Source: Bacillus pseudomycoides (GTDB lineage: Bacteria > Bacillota > Bacilli > Bacillales > Bacillaceae_G). Taken from it: a DNA stretch of 64,000 nt. Each line of letters opens with the position of its first letter. Positions within the stretch are counted from its first letter, which is position 1. Positions 54,247-62,398 of this stretch are shown here, in pieces. Made by a program: the position numbers and the translations under genes. Where the stretch lies: contig NZ_NUQE01000044.1 of assembly GCF_002582035.1 (NCBI RefSeq), positions 124,166-188,165 on the forward strand, written 5' to 3'. A model generated the notes under the pieces. It saw only the letters and a program-made list of their open reading frames with translations, ran no database searches and was not told the DNA's origin.

Positions 54247-55383
54247 TCACTTCCTCAACTCACTATACTGTATGTGAATTCTGTTTTCTGGTTTTTTGTC
54301 CACCGTATACAACACAACAAGGAATAACCATTCCAAAAGCTTCATTATAAGATAGATGATGTCTGCGGACCATTTTGAATTGATGTGCCTGCTGATCGGG
54401 TAGCCATACCTGTCATAAAAGTTACGGATGGCTTTATGGAAGTTTGGAACATATTGTTCAAGAATGTTCTCAAATGCATTGGCAATTAGTAGCTGGCGGT
54501 TCACAGGGATTCTTGCCCCACCTCTGATACCTGCCCTGACTGGCTTGACCAATTTTTTATGTCCTCTAGCAGAGACAGTACACAAATAATGCCCATCACC
54601 CGCCACTATTTCTGGTTCTGGCGCAGGGATATTCGAATAGTTGAAAGAGCTTGTTTCAAGGAACACACGAATAAGGCTATCTGGTCGTTGTCCAAACAGG
54701 ACCAAAATGAGCTGGATGATGATCAGAACTGGAAACAAGCTTATAGCCCATAGTCTTGGCATCTTTTGATAGTTATTACATATCCTGAAGAGAAATAGCA
54801 TACATTTATTGTTGTACTCAACCTCTTTTTCATGTTGGCTATCAAGAAAATGGTCCAGAGAATCTTTCAAACTTGAGATATATAAAAAAAACAATGATAG
54901 AAAGCTGGTTTGCAGAAGGAAAACCGAATATTCTTCACCATCATGTGAGAAGCCTGTATGAGTGAGATAGACAACCGCAAATATGATATTCAGTATCATT
55001 ACTGTACTGCATACCACATAAACAAGCGGGGGAAGATCCCCATAATTAAGGCTTACGATCCAAAAGCTAATCATACCCAATGTTAATAAGACAATTACTG
55101 AAACTACATATTCATTTGCAAGAGAAGCATATCCATTATCCCTAGCACCAGTCCTTTCAAAAATATGCAATTGCTCACCAGCATCCGCTGCTATTCCATT
55201 TAGAAAAAAACCAAGCATGAATAAACAATAAATAGCCATGGAGTAAAAAACATCTATTGCTTTGATTTTGACTGATTTATCCTTTACAACTTGTGGTTTC
55301 TTCTTCGTAAAATTCTGAAACATCCTAAAACAGGCATACATAGGAATTGAAATAAATAAAAGCACCATTATAAAAACAAGCAA
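54247..55383 (-). CDS. DUF6688-type multipass membrane protein
   Basis: A 378-aa protein with about seven hydrophobic segments: residues about 1-19, 46-67, 92-112, 119-141, 152-172, 212-232 and 350-367. A large soluble domain lies between the last two, with AGDGHYLCTVSARGHKKLVK, RQLLIANAFENILEQYVPNF and FYDRYGYPISRHINSKWSAD. I recognise this from proteins listed as DUF6688 in Bacillus, whose function is unknown. It is a single gene. The cysteine and histidine in LCTV and RGH are conserved in my memory of the family. Confidence 0.6.
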   Translation of the reverse strand: MLVFIMVLLFISIPMYACFRMFQNFTKKKPQVVKDKSVKIKAIDVFYSMAIYCLFMLGFFLNGIAADAGEQLHIFERTGARDNGYASLANEYVVSVIVLLTLGMISFWIVSLNYGDLPPLVYVVCSTVMILNIIFAVVYLTHTGFSHDGEEYSVFLLQTSFLSLFFLYISSLKDSLDHFLDSQHEKEVEYNNKCMLFLFRICNNYQKMPRLWAISLFPVLIIIQLILVLFGQRPDSLIRVFLETSSFNYSNIPAPEPEIVAGDGHYLCTVSARGHKKLVKPVRAGIRGGARIPVNRQLLIANAFENILEQYVPNFHKAIRNFYDRYGYPISRHINSKWSADIIYLIMKLLEWLFLVVLYTVDKKPENRIHIQYSELRK

Positions 55384-55479
55384 CTCTCCCCCTCCTCTAA
55401 TCTATCCAAACACTTTGTTAGTATTTAAACAGTTTACCTGTTACAAAGGCTCTGTTAAATTTTAATGTTGATTTTATGA

Positions 55480-55570
55480 AATGAAAAGAAGCCATTTCAG
55501 ATTAACGGGTTCCCTTTTGAGGTGCAAACATTGCAAATCACATCACATTTTTTGTCACTAATATCAATGC
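55480..55570 (+). other. Possible insertion-sequence remnant
   Basis: A short frame reads RSHFRLTGSLLRCKHCKSHH and stops; the RCKHC and FRLTGS parts look like the zinc ribbon of a transposase. GGCTCTGTTAAATTTTAATG lies just upstream at about 55,450 and is like an insertion-sequence end. Evidence is slim and I could not find a second end. Confidence 0.25.
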
Positions 55571-55676
55571 AATTCTCAATGGAATTCTCTAATTAAATAA
55601 CAATAATAAACGCAGAGAAGGGATCGCTTAATTTCACTATCTAATCCCATTGGTTGAAGAAAGTTGTTGTCTGTTT

Positions 55677-55895
55677 TTATTGAGTGTCTTCGTCGCTTTT
55701 GTACTCCAAAATATCACCTGGTTGACAATCCAAAGTCTTACATATCGCTTCTAATGTTGAAAAACGAACCGCTTTTGCTTTCCCATTTTTCAGAATGGAA
55801 AGATTCGCCATCGTAATCCCAACCCTCTCCGAAAGCTCCGTTACGCTCATTTTTCGTTTTGCTAACATCACATCAATATTAATAATAATTGCCAT
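55677..55895 (-). CDS. Small HTH regulator (YozG-like, Xre/Cro type)
   Basis: A 72-aa DNA-binding protein, almost all helix-turn-helix: IDVMLAKRKMSVTELSERVG, ITMANLSILKNGKAKAVRFS and TLEAICKTLDCQPGDILEYK. GAGGTG precedes MAIII with six bases between. It begins ten bases after the DUF2975 gene ends. DUF2975-YozG pairs are common in Firmicutes and the regulator probably controls the pair. Confidence 0.88.
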   Translation of the reverse strand: MAIIINIDVMLAKRKMSVTELSERVGITMANLSILKNGKAKAVRFSTLEAICKTLDCQPGDILEYKSDEDTQ

Positions 55896-55905
55896 ATCCT
55901 CCACC

Positions 55906-56397
55906 TCAGACCGTTAAATCATTTTCTGATTTTATATTAATAGCTTCTTGTAAAAGTCTTTGGAGAACAGCAGCAAAAACGGCGATCACCATAGAGGCGA
56001 AAATAATGACCAATCCAATTGGTATGATACTTGGAGGGTCAACTCTTTCCGCTATGAGATAGTAGAGTGGCATACCTAGCAAGTACAAGGTACTGATCGT
56101 GATGGCACAGTATTTTATATTCTTTAAAGCCTTTACCGATAATTCCGAGAACGCTTGGTTCTTATCAATATAGCTTAAAAGTTTAAAAGCTTGATACAGA
56201 GCAAAGTAAAAAGGTATCGCTGCCGTGTACATATCGATTAAAACGAGAGATTTCATATAAGCAATATCTGGATACAATTCTCCAGCAAAATTCCCGAACT
56301 TGGGCACCAAAAATATACACAATGCAAGAACTGGGATTCCTATAAAAATAACAGCTAGCTTTAAAAAGAGTGTCGTAACTTGTTTCATAAAAAGCAC
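55906..56397 (-). CDS. DUF2975 membrane protein
   Basis: A 163-aa protein with four membrane segments (residues about 8-30, 50-70, 95-113 and 125-146). The segment between the second and third, LLSYIDKNQAFSELSVKALK, is the signature of DUF2975. It is first in an operon with the YozG-like HTH gene. Such pairs have no proven function. Confidence 0.85.
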   Translation of the reverse strand: MLFMKQVTTLFLKLAVIFIGIPVLALCIFLVPKFGNFAGELYPDIAYMKSLVLIDMYTAAIPFYFALYQAFKLLSYIDKNQAFSELSVKALKNIKYCAITISTLYLLGMPLYYLIAERVDPPSIIPIGLVIIFASMVIAVFAAVLQRLLQEAINIKSENDLTV

Positions 56398-56516
56398 CTC
56401 GCTTATTTAATGACAACATGATTTTATCATGCGATTTATCGTTTTACAATAAATTTATATTGTTTTTTATTATATTATTATTGTTATTGAAATATCCTTT
56501 TAATTTTGATAAAAAT

Positions 56517-56556
56517 AAAAAGCATTTCTCATTACAAAGAAATGCTCTTACTTTAA
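56517..56556. terminator. Hairpin upstream of the DUF2975 gene
   Basis: AAAAAGCATTTCT and AGAAATGCTCTT flank CATTACAA. It separates the DUF2975 unit from the repeats further right. Confidence 0.6.
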
Positions 56557-56846
56557 AATGTTAAATTTACAACTTGTTCAATAAAACTTCCAAATAGTTT
56601 AATAAAGTAAATCAACAAAGAAAGATAAAAGAACCTTTACAAAAGTAAACTATCACCTTATTTCTCGCTATTAATAATCCTAGGCACGAGCAAAAATATG
56701 AGAATAAATGTTTAATGATAAAAAACGAACACAATTCCTTGTACTAGAATCACACCTGTTACTTGAAGAAGGACTACCACATCGGTTCATTCTTATTACT
56801 AAGCTTATATAGAAATGGCATCCAGATAAACACCGAATTAAAGGTG

Positions 56847-56878
56847 TTGTTCAACAATCTGGTCCGATTGTTGAACAA
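56847..56878. repeat. Perfect 13-bp inverted repeat
   Basis: TTGTTCAACAATC and its exact complement flank TGGTCC. It sits in a gene-free stretch (56,560-57,027). Related TTCCACAATCTGGCCCAG occurs at 52.4 kb. A fragment of a family A right end (AAATTTATTTTAAATC) follows at about 56,950. Confidence 0.6.
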
Positions 56879-57027
56879 AGAAATACTCTACAAAACAGAT
56901 CTTTTTATCAAACTTTTTTTACAAGTTATCAATCTTTATTATAAATGATCGAAATTTATTTTAAATCAACATATACAATTAACGCATGCGTTAGTTTCAT
57001 AACTCGATCTAATCAGAAGTGATAAAA

Positions 57028-57213
57028 TCAATTTGCAAAAAAATAAAAATAGAATGCTAATAGGTATATACAAATATAAATCAAGGAACATATTAAAAAG
57101 AACTTAGTAAAAAATCCCTTATCTTTTCTATTAAATATAAAGTAAAAAAGAGCAAGTAAAACTACTACAATAAACAGAGGTGAAACAGCAAGTTGTGCAA
57201 ATTCTAAAGTCAT
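57028..57213 (-). CDS. Small membrane protein (61 aa)
   Basis: MTLEFAQLAVSPLFIVVVLL with a hydrophobic segment at residues 11-27, a charged loop FNRKDKGFF and a second segment at about 37-58. AAGGAG precedes the ATG with six bases. It has no known family; the layout resembles holin-like or bacteriocin-immunity proteins but nothing supports either. Confidence 0.7.
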   Translation of the reverse strand: MTLEFAQLAVSPLFIVVVLLALFYFIFNRKDKGFFTKFFLICSLIYICIYLLAFYFYFFAN

Positions 57214-57432
57214 AAGGAACTCCTTACTTAAATCTTTTTATTATATTTTAAAATTTTTATATTCAATAAAACTGTTAATAATTCAAGAAAAAAAGCCGCG
57301 TTAGTCGAATAAAAGCTATTCATTGAATATTCCATAAATAAATGAAAATATAAATACAACAACATAATACAAATACTTTTTTTAGCCTTCTTATAATACT
57401 CCTCTTATGGTAACTCGACTTAAAAATCTAAT

Positions 57433-57702
57433 CTATTCTTTATTTTTTTTAGCTGCATAATCTCCGTAAAAGTAAGAGTTATCTAAATCATCATATTTAG
57501 GAGTAGCAATTATGGTATATTTACCATTTTCATCGACTTCAAACAAAGCTACATTATTATATTCCCATCCCACAAAATGATCTGGATGTGAATCATCTAC
57601 TAACATATCAATGTTGTATATCCCTTTTGTTAATACCCCACTTTTTTGAAAGTCCTCAATTAGATCTTTGGCCTTTGGAATAGGATGTTTATTTTTATTC
57701 AT
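57433..57702 (-). CDS. Hypothetical protein (89 aa)
   Basis: A soluble acidic protein with KAKDLIEDFQKSGVLTKGIY, VDDSHPDHFVGWEYNNVALF and EVDENGKYTIIATPKYDDLD. AAGAGAAGCGAC precedes the ATG. I do not recognise it. It lies between a small membrane protein gene and a kinase/recombinase pair. Confidence 0.65.
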   Translation of the reverse strand: MNKNKHPIPKAKDLIEDFQKSGVLTKGIYNIDMLVDDSHPDHFVGWEYNNVALFEVDENGKYTIIATPKYDDLDNSYFYGDYAAKKNKE

Positions 57703-57825
57703 GTCGCTTCTCTTAAAAGAAGAATTGAAAAGTTAGAGAAAAAGAATAAAGAGCTTGAAGAAGAAAATAAGCAATTGCGTGAAAAAGAAAATGAAAAGCT
57801 TACTGATTACTTCATGAAGTTATAA
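57685..57825 (+). CDS. Possible small coiled-coil ORF (46 aa) or relic
   Basis: The frame reads SLKRRIEKLEKKNKELEEEN and KQLREKENEKLTDYFMKL and stops. Leu or Ile heptads suggest a coiled coil. The start region overlaps the beginning of the opposite-strand hypothetical gene, and only a weak GGAATAGG is near the ATG, so it may be the end of a lost gene. Confidence 0.3.
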   Translation: MFIFIHVASLKRRIEKLEKKNKELEEENKQLREKENEKLTDYFMKL

Positions 57826-57830
57826 AATTA

Positions 57831-57868
57831 AGACCATACATATTAGACATATCTAAAATGTACGGTCC
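57831..57868. terminator. Hairpin terminator
   Basis: GACCATACATATTAGA and TCTAAAATGTACGGTC pair (with two mismatches) around CATA and are followed by CTTTT. A second hairpin, CTTATCT/AGATAAG, lies at 57,888-57,910. Confidence 0.65.
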
Positions 57869-57921
57869 TTTTGTTTACTAGTGGTTCACTTATCTAACCT
57901 AAAGATAAGTATGTGGTCCTT

Positions 57922-58584
57922 TTACAATTTGAATTTCTTTTTAAGCTTCTTATATTTTCTATATGAACGTCTAACAATGTTTAACATGAAATACGGTATT
58001 TTAACAGGGAAAGGCAATTTATAAATGAAAGGCAAGTAAAATGTAAAATATGCCTTTTCTAGGTCTCTCCACTTACTATCTTCTTTTGTTTTTAAGAAAT
58101 CAGATACATCGACTACATATCCCCTTCCGTTTTCCATCATCACATTTTTCCCGTGAACATCACAAGGAGTTAATCCTTGTTCCCTTGCATACTCTAAAGC
58201 TTCATTGATATCAAGGATTACCTGCTTAGGAATTTTAATCCCCTTATGAATAGCATCGTATAAGGTAATTTCTTTTAAACGTTTCAATACTATGAAATTT
58301 TCTCCTTTATATATAAGTTTCGAATAAGAAGGATGATTTCCGATTCTTCGGTATACTTCTGACTCTTTTTCAATTCCTTCTCCTTCTCGCGCGTAAACTT
58401 TCACTACCCAATCTTTGTATTCTTTGTGCATAAATACTGCGGCATAATTACCTGTCCCTAAACACTTCCAAAGTCTAGGAATATCTTTAACTACTACAGG
58501 CTCGAATTCATCCTCACTTCTTATGCTTACCTCTTTTAATAATTCGTCCTTTATCAATCCCACAAAACTATTTATACTCATCAT
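57922..58584 (-). CDS. Protein kinase-like phosphotransferase (YrzF/RIO-like)
   Basis: A 220-aa minimal kinase fold. The glycine loop region is KCLGTGNYAAVFMH, the Lys is in DWVVKVYARE, the hinge ENFIVLKRLKEITLYDA, the catalytic loop TPCDVHGKNVMMENG and the metal loop YVVDVSDFL. This resembles the small Ser/Thr kinase-like proteins YrzF and YbdM of B. subtilis. Substrate unknown. The C-terminus is rich in Lys and Tyr. The start is MMSINS, with GGAGTGGAA before it; a longer frame is unlikely. Confidence 0.82.
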   Translation of the reverse strand: MMSINSFVGLIKDELLKEVSIRSEDEFEPVVVKDIPRLWKCLGTGNYAAVFMHKEYKDWVVKVYAREGEGIEKESEVYRRIGNHPSYSKLIYKGENFIVLKRLKEITLYDAIHKGIKIPKQVILDINEALEYAREQGLTPCDVHGKNVMMENGRGYVVDVSDFLKTKEDSKWRDLEKAYFTFYLPFIYKLPFPVKIPYFMLNIVRRSYRKYKKLKKKFKL

Positions 58585-58653
58585 TTCCACTCCGGTTTTG
58601 CTAAAAGGGGTCCCACACACATTTTAAAATGAATATGTCAAAACATATACAAT

Positions 58654-59265
58654 TTAATTTTCCTCATACTGTTTGGCAAGTTTATAAAATGAGGAACGTT
58701 TGATGCCATACTTTTTCATAGCTCCTATGGCTGTAATTGAACCAGATTTCCATTCCTTGTAAGCATCCATAAATTCTTCTGTTATTTCAACAGGCGGGCG
58801 TCCTAAACGTTTATCTTGCTTCCTGGCAAGAGCAATTCCTTCAGCTTGACGTTGTTTAATATCAATTCGCTCTTTTTCTGCAAAGGCTGATAATATTGTA
58901 AGAGTTGCTTTTTGAATTGCACTCTGAATGACATCATTTGTACTTTCTCCAGTGTAATTGACGTTAATATATGGTTCCTTTATAAATTGTAAATTTACTC
59001 TATGCTTTTCATAGTACCTAAATTCTTCTAATGTATCATTCATATTTCTCCCAAGTCTTGTTAAGGAATCAAATACAATGGTATCTTCCGCACGAACAAG
59101 ACGTTTTAGCATTTGATAGTTCTCTCGCTCCATATTTTTTCCAGATTCTTTATCAATGAAAATATCCCGATCTTCTATCCCTAAATCCTTCATATTCTGA
59201 ATTTGTCGTTCTTCGTTTTGATCTTTACTTGAAACTCGTACATAACCAAATTTTTTATGTTTCAT
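58654..59265 (-). CDS. Serine recombinase (resolvase/invertase family)
   Basis: A 203-aa site-specific recombinase. The nucleophile Ser is in FGYVRVSSKDQNEERQIQNM near residue 12, catalytic arginines in VFDSLTRLGRNMNDTLEEF, and the C-terminal HTH in WKSGSITAIGAMKKYGIKRS. It is the size of transposon resolvases. A res-like array of CGTCTGT/ATAGACG repeats starts 33 bp upstream, which is where resolvase sites lie. No transposase is found nearby, so it is either a remnant of a Tn3-like element or a dimer resolution system. Confidence 0.92.
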   Translation of the reverse strand: MKHKKFGYVRVSSKDQNEERQIQNMKDLGIEDRDIFIDKESGKNMERENYQMLKRLVRAEDTIVFDSLTRLGRNMNDTLEEFRYYEKHRVNLQFIKEPYINVNYTGESTNDVIQSAIQKATLTILSAFAEKERIDIKQRQAEGIALARKQDKRLGRPPVEITEEFMDAYKEWKSGSITAIGAMKKYGIKRSSFYKLAKQYEEN

Positions 59266-59297
59266 ATACTACACCTCACTGGTAATTTCACCAATTA

Positions 59298-59410
59298 CGT
59301 CTGTAAAAGTATATAAAATAAACAGATGTCTGTAAAGTTTGAAACAGACATTTATAGACGTGGTTTTTTATAGTTTTCTATGTATCTGTAAAGGTATACT
59401 TTTATAGACG
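59298..59410. other. Probable res site of the serine recombinase
   Basis: Three imperfect dyads are present: 59,298-59,328 (CGTCTGT...AACAGATG), 59,328-59,360 (GTCTGTAAAG...TTTATAGACG) and 59,383-59,410 (TATCTGTAAAGG...TTTATAGACG). The repeated half-site is (A/C)GTCTGTAAA or its complement TTTATAGACG. Three dyads upstream of a resolvase gene is the arrangement of a res site, with recombination usually at subsite I. Confidence 0.7.
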
Positions 59411-59458
59411 ATTCAAGGGTTCATTTAACACTAAATACATGAAAGCTAAAAATGTATC

Positions 59459-59598
59459 TAAAGGGGTACCGCCACATGCCCATCAAGCTAAGAATAAGAG
59501 ATACCCCCAGAACAAAAATTTTGTGCAAATTCCTCATTTTTATCGTTTTTTTGGGGGTTGTTTTTTTAAGTTGATGGCTATGGGGCGGAACACCTTTA
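59459..59598. repeat. Family B repeat, complete copy
   Basis: The 140-bp element has left end TAAAGGGGTACC...CATGCCCATCAAGCTAAG and right end TTAAGTTGATGGCTATGGGG then CGGAACACCTTTA, inverted with respect to each other. The interior has AATTTTGTGCAAATTCCTCA as in the 52.5-kb half. Confidence 0.75.
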
Positions 59599-59647
59599 AT
59601 TTTCGCTGATGAATCCTCGTTTTAGGATTTTTATATAATCGTTTATT

Positions 59648-60160
59648 CTAAGATTCATCTCCTATCAATTTTAAAAATCTGTTGTTCCATATATTTTCAT
59701 AAAAATCAATCGTCTCTTTTGCCGACATAAATGGATTATTCAAAGTAGAGGTTGCTTTCTGTACCATGAAGTTTTCGTATCCCAATCCATGAGCAAATTT
59801 AATCGTAGCATCCATACAGTATTCTGTTTGGGCACCGCAAAATTCAATACGATGTACAGCTAATTGGTCTAAAAGATTTTTTAAGTTCGTTTTGTAAAAA
59901 GAATTTGCATGTATTTTTCTTACAAAAAAATCTTGCTCTTGAACATCTAGATTGGCATTAATAGCCCATGGTTCTTCTTCAGGTACTAATTCTTCATCAC
60001 AGTGTTGAACAAAAATGATTGGTTTATGTAATTCTCTATATAAGGCAATTCTATTATTTACTTTAGTGAGTAAATTTTGTAAATTAAATAAATGATCTCC
60101 ACTGTAACATACGCCATTTTGTAAATCGATAACGATTAAAACATCTGCACAAGTCTCCAT
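59648..60160 (-). CDS. Isochorismatase family hydrolase 1
   Basis: A 170-aa cysteine hydrolase. The likely triad is Asp in VLIVIDLQNGVCYSG, Lys in FFVRKIHANSFYKTNL and Cys in FCGAQTEYCMDATIKFAHGLGYENF. It is like nicotinamidase-type or YcaC-like amidohydrolases; the substrate cannot be chosen. The start METCADVL follows GAGGTAAAAATA. It is one of two such genes with similar layout within 1.5 kb. Confidence 0.88.
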   Translation of the reverse strand: METCADVLIVIDLQNGVCYSGDHLFNLQNLLTKVNNRIALYRELHKPIIFVQHCDEELVPEEEPWAINANLDVQEQDFFVRKIHANSFYKTNLKNLLDQLAVHRIEFCGAQTEYCMDATIKFAHGLGYENFMVQKATSTLNNPFMSAKETIDFYENIWNNRFLKLIGDES

Positions 60161-60329
60161 TATTTTTACCTCTTTCATTTTGCAATATGTTAATAATTCT
60201 ATCATTTGAGGATGTATTATACACTTTTATTCCGCTACAAATTATAGAAAAATACAAAAAATCAAAAACCTTACATTCAATATACTAGACAACATAAAAA
60301 GAAGATATAAATACTAAATTTCCTTAAAA

Positions 60330-60438
60330 TGCAAAAATACGCTATTCTTTCTGTAGAATCATAGGAAAGGATGGCGTATTTTTTCACTTTAGGGAATTTT
60401 TATTTTGTTAGCTTGATAACGATGTGACAGTATCCCTT
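60330..60438. repeat. Family B repeat, hairpin and right end
   Basis: AAATACGCTATTCTTTCTGT pairs imperfectly with GGAAAGGATGGCGTATTTTTT and is the reverse complement of the 31.1-kb internal hairpin. The end TTAGCTTGATAACGATGTGA is the family B right-end motif with changes. The left end is missing. Confidence 0.55.
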
Positions 60439-60558
60439 AATAACTTTGAAGAAACTCTTTTTTTAACGGCTTTAAAAGGTAGTAATCGTTGCCGTACCCC
60501 TACAAAATTTTATGAAAAAAACAGTGTTCCCTCGTTACCGATAATGATGCGTTATGTG

Positions 60559-61113
60559 TTATATAGTTACTTTTTGTATCAGGGCGTTTGAAGTGGTTAT
60601 TTCCGCATATATATTGTTTAAAGCACTAATAAAAGATCGATGTACCTGTTGGGCAGGAATAATGTTTTCTTGGAATGTTAAATCTTTTGTAGTACAAGCA
60701 TTTTCTATAACAATACAGTGAAACCCTAAATCATTAGCAGCTCTTACAGTTGCATCTATGCACATATGAGTCATCATTCCACATATAACAAGAGTATTAA
60801 TATTTTCTTTTTGAAGAACTTTTAATAACTTAGTATCTCGAAAGCTATTTGGAAAATGTTTTTGTATCAAATATTCTTCTTCCAATGGTTTTACTTCCTG
60901 ATGAATTTCTGCTCCTTCAGTATTCGGAAGAAAAAAAGTAGCATTTTCTTTATTTGCAATATGTTGGACATGGATAATAGGTCTTTTTTTGTCTCTGAAG
61001 AAATCTAAAACTTGTTTTGCATGTTGTACAGTTTCTAATGGTTTACTTAACTCCATTTTTCCATTAGGAAAATAATCATTTTGAATATCAATTAATACTA
61101 AAGCGGTTTTCAT
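60559..61113 (-). CDS. Isochorismatase family hydrolase 2
   Basis: A 184-aa cysteine hydrolase with Asp in ALVLIDIQNDYFPNGKMELS, Lys in YLIQKHFPNSFRDTKLL and Cys in ICGMMTHMCIDATVRAANDL, a full catalytic triad. It is divergent from the Lrp-type regulator with 124 bp between, suggesting control by it. The second isochorismatase-like gene lies downstream on the same strand after a 400-bp gap. Substrate unknown. Confidence 0.9.
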   Translation of the reverse strand: MKTALVLIDIQNDYFPNGKMELSKPLETVQHAKQVLDFFRDKKRPIIHVQHIANKENATFFLPNTEGAEIHQEVKPLEEEYLIQKHFPNSFRDTKLLKVLQKENINTLVICGMMTHMCIDATVRAANDLGFHCIVIENACTTKDLTFQENIIPAQQVHRSFISALNNIYAEITTSNALIQKVTI

Positions 61114-61237
61114 TTTGCATCCCCCAATATTCTAAAAATTATTTTATAATTCTATTATAGAAAGATGAAGTCAAATTAGAAATATTCTCATGAAAGATTT
61201 TAGCTTCAAATAATTTCGTCGTGAAAGGATTTTGAGT

Positions 61238-61654
61238 ATGGTTGATTATGTAGATATTAAAATACTAAATTTGTTAAAAGAAAATTCGAGGATACAATGG
61301 AAAGATATTGGTAAAGAAATACATATGACTGGGCAAGCTGTAGGGAATAGAATTAGAAAACTGGAGGAAGAGGGAATTATAAGGGCCTATACAATTTTAT
61401 TAGATGAGATGAAATTAGGAAAATCTCATTTGGCTTTTATTACTATCTTTATGAAGACCAATGAACATTCAAGGTTTTTAGATTTTATTGTGACAAAAGA
61501 TTCTATTGTAGAGGCTCATAAGATAAGTGGAGAAGGTTGCTATATATTAAAAGTTTTTTTGGAGTCACAGGAACAATTAAATAATTTATTAGATGAGATT
61601 CTTATATTTGGAAATTATCGTTTAAATTTATCAGTTAATAAGGTAAAAGGATAA
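61238..61654 (+). CDS. Lrp/AsnC family regulator
   Basis: A 138-aa regulator with an N-terminal HTH (VDIKILNLLKENSRIQWKDI, GKEIHMTGQAVGNRIRKLEE) and a C-terminal RAM domain (VEAHKISGEGCYILKVFLES). It is divergent from an isochorismatase-family gene, the probable target. AAAGGA lies eight bases before the ATG of MVDYVD; the ATG-like TTG two codons earlier is too near. Confidence 0.9.
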   Translation: MVDYVDIKILNLLKENSRIQWKDIGKEIHMTGQAVGNRIRKLEEEGIIRAYTILLDEMKLGKSHLAFITIFMKTNEHSRFLDFIVTKDSIVEAHKISGEGCYILKVFLESQEQLNNLLDEILIFGNYRLNLSVNKVKG

Positions 61655-61676
61655 AATAAGGAAAGCGAGTATCTTT

Positions 61677-61828
61677 TAGTGGGCTCATCACACCACCATC
61701 AAGTTAAGAAATTCATTATTTCCTAAAACAACACATGAACTAAATTCCTATAGATAACTAAAAAGTGATAAAATTTCCGTTTTGGGGGTACTTCAAAATC
61801 TTAGCTTGATGGGCATGGGGTACCGCCA
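61677..61828. repeat. Family B repeat, complete copy
   Basis: The 152-bp element has left end TTTTAGTGGGCTCATCACAC and CACCATCAAGTTAAG, and right end CTTAGCTTGATGGGCATGGG and GTACCGCC in inverted orientation. It follows the Lrp gene directly and can form a long hairpin that also terminates it. Confidence 0.75.
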
Positions 61829-62118
61829 GCATTTTTGAAAAAACCCACGCTAAGAGCATGCAAGATTTTATACAGTTTTTCGGCTAATCCAGTAACAAAT
61901 GAGAACTCTAAAACCCACGCTAGGATAGGAATGTATAAAAAAATGAATAGAGTTATAGAAAAAGAAAAAGGGGATTCCCTGTGAGAGTAAAGATCCGCCT
62001 TTTTCTTGCTTCCCATAATGTTACGTTATGTTAACTCTCTATGAATATCATATACAACCAAAATTATACAACATATCACTTTTTCTAAATGGTACAATTA
62101 GGAAAAAGGAGGAAAAGT

Positions 62119-62220
62119 ATGAAAAATAAAATACCTCTAATAACATTCATTTTAGCTGCTTTATTTGTAGCTGGAGGTTTTGCATTCTTCTACTGGATTA
62201 AAATATTCCCATTCAACTAA
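62119..62220 (+). CDS. Small membrane peptide (33 aa)
   Basis: AAAAAGGAGGAAAAGT precedes ATG at ideal spacing, and the frame reads MKNKIPLITFILAALFVAGG then FAFFYWIKIFPFN and TAA. It is a single-pass membrane peptide. The ribosome binding site is very strong for such a small frame. No family is known to me. Confidence 0.7.
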   Translation: MKNKIPLITFILAALFVAGGFAFFYWIKIFPFN

Positions 62221-62246
62221 AGAAACCTAACTATCAATAACCATAA

Positions 62247-62345
62247 TTATGTGAACACGAAAGTCCCCCAGTTAAACAATCTGGAGGACTTTTAAAAGTC
62301 TTCTAAATACATTGAATCCCGATAATGATACGTTATGTTAACTAA
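62247..62345. repeat. Family E repeat, copy 1 with terminator
   Basis: The block GTGAACACGAAAGTCCCCCA, GTTAAACAATCTGGAGGACT and TTCTAAATACATTGAATCCC, GATAATGATACGTTATG recurs almost unchanged at 63.65 kb. The hairpin AAAGTCC.CCAG with CTGG.GGACTTT can terminate both the peptide gene and the convergent TetR gene. Confidence 0.75.
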
Positions 62346-62398
62346 ATTTGTATGGAGTATACAGATTAAAATTTTACCAAGTTTAAGTTCTTAAAACA

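Noticed and set aside
56763-56948. Rightward 61-aa frame
   Set aside because: It contains the 13-bp palindrome and repeat remnants and has no ribosome binding site; it looks like chance.
57028-59410. Toxin-antitoxin or phage-defence system around the kinase and recombinase
   Set aside because: The kinase-like protein has the YrzF layout and the small proteins match no toxin or antitoxin I know; position alone is not enough.
61801-62016. Leftward 71-aa hydrophobic frame
   Set aside because: Its end lies in a family B repeat and there is no ribosome binding site before its ATG.
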